DNA from: Desulfosporosinus cupriresistens
GTDB lineage: Bacteria; Bacillota; Desulfitobacteriia; Desulfitobacteriales; Desulfitobacteriaceae
NCBI RefSeq assembly: GCF_001707885.1
Contig: NZ_MASS01000039.1
Coordinates: 1 to 40,458 of the forward strand
Direction: 5' to 3'
Length of the DNA stretch: 40,458 nucleotides
Part shown: positions 8,148-15,540 of the stretch, piece after piece
Position numbering within the stretch: position 1 is the first letter of the stretch
Layout of the letters: every line of letters starts with the position of its first letter
Program-made: the position numbers and the translations under genes
The notes under the pieces: model-generated
Told to the model about the DNA's origin: nothing
The model's input: only the letters and a program-made list of their open reading frames with translations
The model's database searches: none

Positions 8148-10019
8148 TTACCTCAGTAAGCGTAAGCCACTGATAATGACAATGATTGTACTTCCTTCGT
8201 GTCCGATCACACCGAGCGGTAGATTTATATTCCCGAAAAAATTAGATAATATAAGTAACAACATGACTGTAACTGCAAAAGTCACATTTTGTTTAACCAC
8301 CCTAGTCGAGCGACGCCCTAAGGCAATGGCATAAGAAACCTTAGAAATATCATCAGCCATCAGGACCACATTAGCTGTCTCTAATGCTACATCAGTTCCG
8401 GCAGCGCCCATTGCGATACCCACGGAAGAAACCGCCAAAGCCGGAGCATCGTTTACACCGTCGCCGACCATGGCAACTTTGCCATATTCCCCTAACTTTT
8501 TTATTATATCTACTTTATCTTCTGGCAGAAGTTCGGAATATACTTGGTCGACACCCACCTGATCACCCATTATTTTGGCAGTTGAAGAGCTATCTCCCGT
8601 CAACATCACAACTTTGATTCCCATTTTTTTCAGTCTATTTATTGATTCTTTCGCTTGCGGTCGCAGAGTATCCTGAACCGCTAAGACGCCGATTCGTTCT
8701 TTTCCTACCTGAACAAAGATCACCGTATTCCCTTGTTTCTCCAGTTCCCGAACCGCCTTCATTTCCTCTTCGGATATTTCCCCTTCACTCAGATCTAATT
8801 TCCCGATTCGATGTTCCTGACCCTCCACTATTCCCTGTACTCCAAATCCGGGCACCGCTTCAAGTTTTGAGGCTGTACTCAGGTGGAGATCTTTTTCCTT
8901 CGCTTCGCGGATTATAGCCTTAGCAATAGGATGTTCTGACCACGTTTCCAAAGAAGCAGCGATTCTTAAGACCTCATTTTCAGTATAGTTTCCATAAGGT
9001 ATCACATGAGTAATTCTTGGTATTCCCTCGGTGAGAGTTCCAGTTTTGTCAAAAGCCACCACACTCACATCACCGATAGCCTCCAGGTAGGCCCCTCCTT
9101 TGAATAAGATACCTTGGCGAGCTCCGTTCGAAATCCCGGATAATACGGCCGGCATTACCGAGGAAACCAGCGCACAAGGGGAGGCTACGACGAGAAAGAT
9201 CATAGCCTTGTAAATTGCGTCACTCCAAGACAAGCCTAATACTAAAGGTGACAAGACCGAGATCAAAACTGCACCTGTGATCACAATTTTTGCGTAAATA
9301 CCTTCAAAACGCTCCATGAATAATTGACTGGGGGGTTTTTCGCTTTGCGCTTCTTGAACCAGATGGATTATTTTAGCAAGCAAGGTTGCCTCAGCCGTTT
9401 TGGTCATTTCGATTACTAAGGCTCCTTGTCCATTCATAGTTCCAGCAAAAACCTCGTCCCCTGCCGACTTGTCTATGGGAATCGATTCCCCGGTTATCGA
9501 TGATTGATTCACAGAGGAATATCCCTCGCGCACAATCCCATCTGTCGCGATCCTCTCTCCCGGCCTGACCAACAAGAGATCACCTTGTTGCAAGTCTTCG
9601 ACTCGAATCCTCTTTTCCAGGTTTCCATGTAACACAATAGCCTCTTCCGGGCGTAGCTTCATGATAGACTTAATTTCGTCATTCGTTCTCTCCAGAGTAT
9701 ATCCTTCCAAGGCACCACTTAGGGAAAAAATTAAGATTAAAATAGCCCCATCTCTCCAAAATCCGATACTAGCCGCACCAATTGCCGCTACGACCATAAG
9801 CAAATCGACATCTAAATCTTTTTCCTTGAACAGGGTTTGCAACCCTTCCCAGGCTTTTTGGTATCCACCTATGATATAAGCTAACAGGTAACAAGGAATT
9901 TCCAACTCCGTATGATCATATTTGCCAGAAAACCAAGCCAGAATAAGAAATCCTAAACTAATAACTGTTACAATCAACCCTTTATGTCGTGACCAAACTA
10001 TGTTACAAGACGTTTTCAT
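8148..10019 (-). CDS. P1B-4-type heavy-metal-transporting ATPase (probable Fe2+/Co2+ exporter)
   Basis: A 623-residue P-type ATPase with no N-terminal heavy-metal-associated domain. TGES is at about 176-179, the phosphorylation motif DKTGTLT at about 324-330, and GDGVNDAPAL later. The membrane metal-site motif is SPC (about 280-282) rather than the CPC of copper, zinc and cadmium pumps. The last helix has HEGST (about 607-611). SPC plus HEGG/ST defines the P1B-4 group, whose studied members (PfeT, CtpD, CoaT) export Fe2+, Co2+ or related ions. AAGGAG precedes the ATG. It lies downstream of a MarR gene on the same strand with a hairpin in the gap, so control by that regulator is plausible. Confidence 0.9.
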   Translation of the reverse strand: MKTSCNIVWSRHKGLIVTVISLGFLILAWFSGKYDHTELEIPCYLLAYIIGGYQKAWEGLQTLFKEKDLDVDLLMVVAAIGAASIGFWRDGAILILIFSLSGALEGYTLERTNDEIKSIMKLRPEEAIVLHGNLEKRIRVEDLQQGDLLLVRPGERIATDGIVREGYSSVNQSSITGESIPIDKSAGDEVFAGTMNGQGALVIEMTKTAEATLLAKIIHLVQEAQSEKPPSQLFMERFEGIYAKIVITGAVLISVLSPLVLGLSWSDAIYKAMIFLVVASPCALVSSVMPAVLSGISNGARQGILFKGGAYLEAIGDVSVVAFDKTGTLTEGIPRITHVIPYGNYTENEVLRIAASLETWSEHPIAKAIIREAKEKDLHLSTASKLEAVPGFGVQGIVEGQEHRIGKLDLSEGEISEEEMKAVRELEKQGNTVIFVQVGKERIGVLAVQDTLRPQAKESINRLKKMGIKVVMLTGDSSSTAKIMGDQVGVDQVYSELLPEDKVDIIKKLGEYGKVAMVGDGVNDAPALAVSSVGIAMGAAGTDVALETANVVLMADDISKVSYAIALGRRSTRVVKQNVTFAVTVMLLLILSNFFGNINLPLGVIGHEGSTIIVIISGLRLLR

Positions 10020-10089
10020 TTAAATTCTCCTTCATATCCCTATATTAACATAAAAAGTAATTTTAAGTAAAAACAAGCACCTGCTTCTT

Positions 10090-10119
10090 GACACCATCAG
10101 TTCACTGACCGATGGTGTC
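10090..10119. repeat. Inverted repeat between MarR and ATPase genes
   Basis: GACACCATC and GATGGTGTC are 9-bp perfect arms, with CAGT/ACTG able to pair inside the loop. On the minus strand a second small hairpin (AAGCA/TGCTT) and a TTTTT run follow near 10070-10085, so this may be a terminator or attenuator ahead of the ATPase gene. Confidence 0.55.
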
Positions 10120-10139
10120 ATCATGAAAATTCCCAATGC

Positions 10140-10559
10140 CTAAAAAGTTTCTACATTGATTTTCTTTAAGGTGTTCAAAAACTGCTTGATTTCATCGTCA
10201 CTTAAAATGGACGTCATTTGCTCTGTCAGATGCAAGTGGAAGTCATGATGTTCCTCAAAGGCCTTCTTACCTAGGTCAGTCAAACTGATTAAATTTACTC
10301 GCCTATCTTCTTTCGTCGATTCACGGCGAGCAAAATTCTTCTTTTCTAAGCGATCAACCGTTACCGTCGTTGTTCCTGTCGTAACCCCCAGCTTCTGAGC
10401 TAAACCTTTCATATTAATTTTTTCATGTTCACCAAGCACCTCTATAGCATGGGCCTCAGAAACCGTTAGTTCACTGGATCGCACAATTGAATTCTCCCAG
10501 GAAGAAAACCCATTAAAAAATGCCAAGAGTTCATGGGTCAACTCTTCATTGATAGTCAT
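10140..10559 (-). CDS. MarR-family transcriptional regulator
   Basis: 139 residues. The winged helix is seen as MKGLAQKLGVTTGTTTVTVDRLEKKNFARR followed in sequence by the wing EDRRVNLISLTDLGKKAFEEHH, the standard MarR pattern, with dimerisation helices at both ends. GGGAGGGGGAG lies upstream of the ATG. It is probably autoregulated: the promoter region has a direct repeat of CTTATGATA. The ATPase gene downstream is a likely target. The effector is unknown; no obvious metal-binding cluster of Cys/His is present. Confidence 0.88.
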   Translation of the reverse strand: MTINEELTHELLAFFNGFSSWENSIVRSSELTVSEAHAIEVLGEHEKINMKGLAQKLGVTTGTTTVTVDRLEKKNFARRESTKEDRRVNLISLTDLGKKAFEEHHDFHLHLTEQMTSILSDDEIKQFLNTLKKINVETF

Positions 10560-10598
10560 TAAAACTCCCCCTCCCTATTGGTAAGTTTCTCATAATGT

Positions 10599-10620
10599 CT
10601 TATGATAATAACTTATGATA
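10599..10620. promoter_or_regulatory. Direct repeat in MarR promoter region
   Basis: CTTATGATA occurs at 10599-10607 and 10612-10620, 13 bases apart, about 40-60 bases upstream of the MarR start. It may be the operator of this regulator. Confidence 0.35.
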
Positions 10621-10672
10621 TTAATATTGTTTGATATTCAAGATATATGATAACAAAAATAATCTTCGCTGA

Positions 10673-10840
10673 CAAGGGGATAAGCAAAGAGATGCTACAT
10701 TCTCTGTCCCAGGCATCAATCTTTATCCGTTTAATCCAGCCAAAGGTCCTGGGTATGTGTGGCACTGTCATAGTCTTGACCATGAAGACAATGAAATGAT
10801 GCGCCCCTATAAAGCAAGGAATCCGTTTGAAATTTGCTAA
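10673..10840 (+). pseudogene. 3' remnant of a multicopper oxidase gene (CotA/bilirubin-oxidase type)
   Basis: A frame of about 55 residues ending at a TAA contains [22 protein letters not shown]. This holds the HCHxxxHxxxxM copper-ligand motif (type 1/type 3 sites) that ends multicopper oxidases; spore-coat CotA ends in a similar way. A TGA lies directly upstream at 10670-10672, and nothing before it resembles the other cupredoxin domains. The gene has therefore been reduced to its last 50 or so codons and cannot make an enzyme. A terminator-like hairpin still follows it. Confidence 0.8.
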
Positions 10841-10868
10841 CTGATTCAGTTAGAGACTGAGACGATTA

Positions 10869-10908
10869 AATAAAGACCTCCCGAACGTTAACTCAAGAGG
10901 TCTTTATT
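10869..10908 (+). terminator. Terminator-like hairpin after the oxidase remnant
   Basis: A 12-bp perfect stem AATAAAGACCTC/GAGGTCTTTATT with a 16-base loop; the T-rich arm is part of the stem. Confidence 0.65.
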
Positions 10909-11042
10909 AGGTTAAATTATTCAATTGAATTATCCAATCATTATGGAAAACTCGCACCTTTTCTAATACAGAATCACCTCGATTCTTTTCGGTTTTACAT
11001 TTTTACATATTGTAAATATTCATACGCCGTAGTGCCATTAAT

Positions 11043-11209
11043 TTATTTAAAATGCGCTAGTAATATCCCAAAGGCAAGTGTCGCACCATCTGTAAATTTG
11101 AGGGCTTTTTTCATTCCATAGTTATGTACAGTAGACAGAATGACAATATTGGTTGGACCTGGTGTAAAAGGAACAATAATGCAATGGCAAAAACCGCTGT
11201 AATGTTCAT
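11043..11209 (-). pseudogene. Broken LysE/RhtB-family exporter gene (5' fragment with frameshift)
   Basis: The ATG at 11209 has a good AAGGAG site 8 bases upstream and begins MNITAVFAIALL. A one-base shift then moves the reading into IVPFTPGPTNIVIL, the conserved start of LysE/RhtB amino-acid exporters, and on through GMKKALKFTDGATLAFGILL before a TAA at 11043. Only about 55 of the usual 200 residues remain. This is a degraded gene next to another degraded gene (the oxidase remnant). Confidence 0.7.
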
Positions 11210-11284
11210 AAAGCTTACTCCTTAACGATACTTTAGAGCATTATAGCGTTTTAATTCACCCTTCGTATAGGACATTATTGCAGG

Positions 11285-11926
11285 TCACATCGAAGCTGGT
11301 AGCGGTGAAGATAAACTTGCTAGCTTCTTTAATTTGCTCGCTAGATACATACCAAGACCGATTACGCTCTCCATATGTAACAGATGTTCAACGGACGGTT
11401 CGTAGAGGATCGTGGCATTGGCCCGAACATCTTCGTCCCCTTCCCATATAATCACACACAAGGGGATTTCGGGAAAGGCCTGAAAAGTTGCAGATGAACT
11501 GCCAAACGATGCGGGTTTTCCGCCTAAGGCGGCAGCACACTCCAATAATTGATTGGACTGATGTCCGAACGCCTTGATCAAACCCAGGATTGCGTTTTTA
11601 TGAAACGCAGGATAAAATAACATCCCACCATTGGGTATTTCTTTGAGACTCACCCATTTTTTAGCGGTTTCTTGAGGCGGTCGCGCATAAGCCAGGTAAT
11701 TCAGCATGATTATGGAAGCCATTATTTCCGGGACCTGTCCGTCTGTTTTTCTGTAGACCGTTTGGTCATTCCAATCCAATATATACTCAGAGTCAAAAAA
11801 CGTCACGACAAATTGACGAGTTTCGCTACTGTAGGTCACATTAAGCTGGGTCGCAATTTCTTCCGGCGCCTTTCTCTTTAAATCCCTCCAGTATTTGTCA
11901 TAAGCAATTCGGTAATTAGTTTCCAT
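11285..11926 (-). CDS. DUF3786-like protein
   Basis: 213 residues from the ATG that has GGAGGT seven bases upstream; an ATG seven codons earlier has no site. Sequence features recall DUF3786, a family found mainly in anaerobes: an N-terminal AYDKYWRDL segment, a central YLAYARPP, then WVSLKEIPNGGMLFYPAFHK and a C-terminal IPLCVIIWEGDEDVRANATILYE. There are few cysteines and no membrane segment, so it is cytoplasmic. Its function is unknown. It sits about 80 bases downstream of a QueG-like iron-sulfur protein on the same strand and is probably in the same operon. Confidence 0.65.
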   Translation of the reverse strand: METNYRIAYDKYWRDLKRKAPEEIATQLNVTYSSETRQFVVTFFDSEYILDWNDQTVYRKTDGQVPEIMASIIMLNYLAYARPPQETAKKWVSLKEIPNGGMLFYPAFHKNAILGLIKAFGHQSNQLLECAAALGGKPASFGSSSATFQAFPEIPLCVIIWEGDEDVRANATILYEPSVEHLLHMESVIGLGMYLASKLKKLASLSSPLPASM

Positions 11927-12003
11927 CTCAGATACCTCCACTTTCATTAAGTTCGCGAATACCTCCGAGAATCCTGTCTTTACCAGTCTGGCCTTAATTC
12001 TGC

Positions 12004-13122
12004 TTACAATAATTCTTCTCTAATTTCTTGCTTGACAGATTCAGATGTTTCCCTGCTGAGATTTTCCTCCAAAATTTGTTTAGCTGATCTGCCGCCTATT
12101 TTTCCTAAAGCCCAAGCGGCGTAACCACGTACTAACTCTTCAGGATCATTCATGGCAACTGCCAAATCAGGCACAAATGCAGGGTCGCCAAGATTGCCAA
12201 GAGCAATGGCAGCATTTCGCTGAAAGTATTTCCTCTCTTTTATATAGTTGTACATCAAAGGTTGTATCCTTGTTGAGTAAAACTCATCCGTCATAATGAG
12301 CATTTGAGACAGACTGAAATCTTGGGCTACTTTCACTAAAAACTCATCGTCCGGCAGCTTTGCTTGTAACTTTCTCTGATTGCGGGGACACACCTCTTGG
12401 CAAATGTCGCATCCATGAACTTGGGTTCCCATTTTTTCCCGAATTTCAGGTTCAATGTGGCTGCCAGCTATTCGCTCTTGCGTCATAAATGTATTGAATG
12501 CAATGCAACGGCGTGGATTTAACTTTAACGGTTCATATATAGCTTGCGTCGGACATGCTTTCATACAAGCGAAACATCCTTCTGGACAACCAATCTCCAC
12601 CGTAGGACTATCATAATCAAGCTCTTGATCGACAACGAAAGACGTAAGGTAGATGAAGGAACCAATACCTTCGGCATAAGCGAAATTATTTCTACCGTAA
12701 TTCACTATGCCTGCTTTGGCCGCGACCAATCGTTCAGGCAAACTAATCTTGTCGCCCACTTCACAGCCAAGTTTACGCAGAAATCCCCTCATTAATTCTG
12801 GTCTAGCGCCATTGATCCGTTCAGGCGGTGCGTTATAACACCTAGCTTGATAAACCCGGCCAATTTTATCTGTTAATTCCTTAGGAAAGCTTTTTTGGGA
12901 ATAGTCATAAACTGTTGTAATGATCGATTTTGCCGTAGGCATCACTGAGCGAGGTTCTGCGGCAACCAACGGACGAGAAGGTCCCTTGAGATAAAATGAA
13001 TACATTTCATGTCTATTGGTTAAATCGGTGATGTATTCAGGAAAGCCATCAGCAGGTATAATGCCGACCTTGCTATACCCAATGTCCAAGGCAAATTCTT
13101 TGATTTGGGTTGTAAGTGACAT
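12004..13122 (-). CDS. QueG-like 4Fe-4S/HEAT-repeat protein
   Basis: 372 residues from the second ATG, which is 8 bases from AGGGGG (the first is only one base away). The C-terminal half has two 4Fe-4S motifs, GCPEGCFACMKACPTQAI and HGCDICQEVCP, the latter missing one of the usual four closely spaced Cys but with the CxxxCP pattern of epoxyqueuosine reductase. HEAT-type repeats follow (FQRNAAIALGNLGDPAFVPDL and VRGYAAWALGKIG). The N-terminal part keeps AAKAGIVNYGRNNFAY, corresponding to the cobalamin-domain region of QueG, but is otherwise divergent. It may be a QueG relative with another substrate, as reductive-dehalogenase-like proteins are. The MarR gene and palindrome upstream suggest an inducible function rather than housekeeping tRNA modification. 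Confidence 0.75.
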   Translation of the reverse strand: MSLTTQIKEFALDIGYSKVGIIPADGFPEYITDLTNRHEMYSFYLKGPSRPLVAAEPRSVMPTAKSIITTVYDYSQKSFPKELTDKIGRVYQARCYNAPPERINGARPELMRGFLRKLGCEVGDKISLPERLVAAKAGIVNYGRNNFAYAEGIGSFIYLTSFVVDQELDYDSPTVEIGCPEGCFACMKACPTQAIYEPLKLNPRRCIAFNTFMTQERIAGSHIEPEIREKMGTQVHGCDICQEVCPRNQRKLQAKLPDDEFLVKVAQDFSLSQMLIMTDEFYSTRIQPLMYNYIKERKYFQRNAAIALGNLGDPAFVPDLAVAMNDPEELVRGYAAWALGKIGGRSAKQILEENLSRETSESVKQEIREELL

Positions 13123-13271
13123 GCTCATTCCCCCTAGTTAGTTTAATCTTGATGTTTTAACAATGTTTACCGCCACCGTGCAATTTCAGCAAAACTTAAG
13201 ATGCAATGCAAAACTTATGTGAAATATGTTCTGTTGTTCGAGTCAGTAATCATTTGATGACTCACAGTCAC

Positions 13272-13297
13272 ATATTAATATTAATATTAATATTAAT
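13272..13297. repeat. ATATTA microsatellite-like tract
   Basis: Just over four tandem copies of ATATTA lie in the spacer between the QueG-like gene and the MarR gene. The rest of the 286-base spacer holds the palindrome at 13348 and no gene. Confidence 0.8.
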
Positions 13298-13347
13298 CTT
13301 GCTCTCTCCTTTCGTTTCATTGATGTTTCAGTAATTGAAAGTTATTT

Positions 13348-13359
13348 GTGTATATACAC
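13348..13359. promoter_or_regulatory. Palindrome GTGTATATACAC, candidate MarR operator 1
   Basis: A perfect 12-bp palindrome about 225 bases upstream of the QueG-like gene. It is identical to a second copy in front of the MarR gene, and both are followed by a similar TA(A)TTAG segment. Confidence 0.6.
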
Positions 13360-13408
13360 GTAATTAGTCGCTATCTACTTCTCTAAATGCATTTCTACCC
13401 AAGGAAAT

Positions 13409-13849
13409 TTATAAAATAAGTGCTTCCAGTTTGGAAAGTGATTTCTCAAGACTCTCCAACTCTTCTACCCCCAAATATTCCTCCAATGATGCTTGGGCTT
13501 CACTCCATAGCTCCAAAGCATTAAATAACACAGTTTTACCGACCTCTGTAAGGATCACCTGCCTAGAGCGTGAATCTTCTCCGGGATTAACCGCTATTAG
13601 ACCGGCATTGATCAGTGGTTTCATATTTCTGTTCAAAGTAGTTCGGTCAATGCGCATTATTTTGGCCAACACACTCATATTAACTGACTCCAACCATTCG
13701 AGATTCCGCAATAACGAATACTGCGTAACTTTAAGTCCACTGGGTTCCAAGACTTTTTCATAAAATTGAGTTACCGCCCGAGAAGCCCGTCTTATATTCA
13801 AACAGTGACATGGACTAGAAGATTTTGGTTTGGATCCGATATGTTTCAT
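13409..13849 (-). CDS. MarR-family transcriptional regulator
   Basis: 146 residues with a MarR winged helix: NMSVLAKIMRIDRTTLNRNMKPL is helix-turn-helix and GEDSRSRQVILTEVGK is the wing. The N-terminal SSPCHCLNIRRASRAVTQFYE is typical of a subgroup whose N-terminal cysteines could sense oxidants or electrophiles; that role is inference. AAAGGCG precedes the ATG. A copy of the GTGTATATACAC palindrome lies about 40 bases upstream of its start and another between it and the QueG-like gene, so it very likely represses itself and that operon. Confidence 0.88.
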   Translation of the reverse strand: MKHIGSKPKSSSPCHCLNIRRASRAVTQFYEKVLEPSGLKVTQYSLLRNLEWLESVNMSVLAKIMRIDRTTLNRNMKPLINAGLIAVNPGEDSRSRQVILTEVGKTVLFNALELWSEAQASLEEYLGVEELESLEKSLSKLEALIL

Positions 13850-13890
13850 CGACTTAACGCCTTTCTCTATGATCTATGCTAAAATTTAGT

Positions 13891-13902
13891 GTGTATATAC
13901 AC
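13891..13902. promoter_or_regulatory. Palindrome GTGTATATACAC, candidate MarR operator 2
   Basis: Second perfect copy of the 12-bp palindrome, 42 bases upstream of the MarR start codon. It is also upstream of the plus-strand coat-protein gene, about 200 bases away. The rest of the 256-base spacer shows no other gene except a short overlapping frame from 14033. Confidence 0.65.
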
Positions 13903-14105
13903 CTATTAGTTTTAATATATAACCTATTACTTGTTCTGTCAATATTTCCAGTCCATTGAACATATCACAATACTGTGCTCCGGCAATTTATTGAAGGAAT
14001 TCCTAGGCCTGTTTATTGGAGGAGATACAACAATGAAATTTGTTAAATGTTACCAATTATTTTCTTATTGCATATACTACATTAAATATAGGAGGTGGTT
14101 TTCTG

Positions 14106-14348
14106 ATGTATGGTTGTGTAAAACCGATTTGTTGTCCGCCACAATATTGCGTGCGAGACTATTACACTCAACGAGTTGTTCCTGTAATTCATCCAATAGT
14201 GACTATCAACCGCCAGAATATTGTTGATGTTCCCCAGCATTATTATCAACCAACGACAAGAAACGTTGTTGTCGACCGAGGTTTCCAAGGATATCCAGCT
14301 AACCAAGGTCTTGGTTATGGTGGCTTCTATAACCGCTTATTCTTTTAA
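14106..14348 (+). CDS. CotD-family spore coat protein
   Basis: 80 residues from an ATG preceded by AGGAGGTGG at 7 bases; upstream in-frame starts have no site. The Cys-rich N-terminus (GCVKPICCPPQYCVRDYY) leads into VVPVIHPIVTINRQNIVDVPQHYYQP, which matches the CotD pattern of a short N-terminal Cys cluster, a conserved P-x-I-H-P segment, and a polar Tyr/Asn/Gln-rich tail (YPANQGLGYGGFYN). CotD proteins are small inner-coat components made late in the mother cell. A second strong ribosome binding site and ATG lie upstream at 14033 in another frame. The gene ends at a terminator shared with the converging kinase gene. Confidence 0.75.
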   Translation: MYGCVKPICCPPQYCVRDYYTQRVVPVIHPIVTINRQNIVDVPQHYYQPTTRNVVVDRGFQGYPANQGLGYGGFYNRLFF

Positions 14349-14366
14349 TAGATTGAAACTTCATCC

Positions 14367-14395
14367 AATGCCACGCTTGAGATAAGCGTGGCATT
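14367..14395. terminator. Bidirectional terminator between cotD-like and kinase genes
   Basis: A 12-bp perfect stem AATGCCACGCTT/AAGCGTGGCATT with loop GAGAT lies between converging genes. The T-tract is weak on both sides. Confidence 0.7.
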
Positions 14396-14405
14396 TAGAT
14401 TTATC

Positions 14406-15527
14406 TTAACTTAGAGGCAACAATATCTCCACTCGAACCCCTCGCTCCCTCCGATTTGCAGCGACTATCTTCCCTCCATGTAGATCAAGGATACGGTGCA
14501 CAACGGATAGCCCTAATCCGGTCCCTTTCTCCTTGGTCGTAAAAAACGGGTCATAAATATAAGGCATAGCGTCTGGCGAGATACCTGGTCCCTCGTCACT
14601 CACGGCGAAACCAACAAATCCCTCCCGATTAACCCCCTCGAGTTGAATAACACCACCTTCTCCCTGGGCATCGATAGCATTGAGTATGATATTCAGGATC
14701 ACTTGCTTCATTTGATCTGGATCAAATTCAACCTCTTGCTTGTCCACTTGACCCCTCACTTGCTTCAAGACAATGCCGTGCTGCCTTAAGGCAGGATTGA
14801 GCAGATTGACACCTTCGTCCAAGAGTTTTCCCAAGGACATTCGTTTACGTGCTAATTCCTTGGGACGGGCAAAAGACAGAAAATCGCTGACCAAGCGATT
14901 TAGCCGTTCACACTCTTCCAGAAGCACTCGACAATATTCTGAAACCACTCCATCACCGACTTTATCCTGAGCGAGGAGTTGGATGCTCACCTTCATAATC
15001 CCTAAGGGATTGCGTATTTCATGAGCCAACCCAGAACTCATATGCCCCAGGGCCGTTAATCGTTCTGTTTGTCGGATCTCCTCCTCCAAGCGTTCACGCT
15101 CCAGGCCCTCTTTCTTTAACTTCTCCACCAATTCCTTTTGAACAGTTAAAGCGATTTGATATTTGCGTTTTGCCCTCCGCTCCTGCCCAGTAAGAAATCC
15201 TGTCAACCAGCCAATCACGTTGATCAAGCCAATTTCTACCCATTGAGTATAGATGGCAGATGGGTTCATGGCATGGAAATGCGTCATAAACGGTAAGATG
15301 AGGAGCGTAATGACCAAGCCGGATAGGATCCCCCCAGCAGGACCAAAGCGCATGGCAGCATAAATCACTGGAAGGTAGTACGCGAATTGCAAAAGGATGT
15401 GGTAATTCATTTCATAATGGTAATTTGTGTAGTGAACAGCCGTTAAAATGGCCATGACAAGCCCGATCGCGATGAGGTCAAAGAGGATGCGGGCTTGATT
15501 TTGATCAGGAGATTCATGTTTCAACAA
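14406..15527 (-). CDS. NtrB/AtoS-like sensor histidine kinase
   Basis: 373 residues with about four transmembrane helices in the first 115 residues, a coiled segment (KELVEKLKKEGLERERLEEEIRQTE) and a kinase core. H169 in SSGLAHEIRNPLG is the phosphorylated His. The ATP-binding domain has NIILNAIDA (N box), DEGPGI (G1), FFTTKEKGTGLGL (F/G2). The H-box type is that of NtrB/AtoS kinases that partner sigma-54 activators, as here. It begins with TTG, 5 or 8 bases after AGGAGG depending on which of two adjacent TTG codons is used, and lies 13 bases after the activator gene. The membrane domain carries no large outer loop, so the signal may be within the membrane. Confidence 0.9.
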   Translation of the reverse strand: MLKHESPDQNQARILFDLIAIGLVMAILTAVHYTNYHYEMNYHILLQFAYYLPVIYAAMRFGPAGGILSGLVITLLILPFMTHFHAMNPSAIYTQWVEIGLINVIGWLTGFLTGQERRAKRKYQIALTVQKELVEKLKKEGLERERLEEEIRQTERLTALGHMSSGLAHEIRNPLGIMKVSIQLLAQDKVGDGVVSEYCRVLLEECERLNRLVSDFLSFARPKELARKRMSLGKLLDEGVNLLNPALRQHGIVLKQVRGQVDKQEVEFDPDQMKQVILNIILNAIDAQGEGGVIQLEGVNREGFVGFAVSDEGPGISPDAMPYIYDPFFTTKEKGTGLGLSVVHRILDLHGGKIVAANRRERGVRVEILLPLS

Positions 15528-15540
15528 ACGGGCCTCCTCT

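Noticed and set aside
10741..10765. TGGCAC near 10760 as another sigma-54 promoter
   Set aside because: No TTGC at the required spacing, and it lies inside the conserved oxidase motif (WHCH codons).
13272..13297. ATATTA tandem repeats as a CRISPR array or replication origin
   Set aside because: Units are 6 bases with no spacers, no cas genes, DnaA boxes or rep gene are near; it is a simple AT tract.
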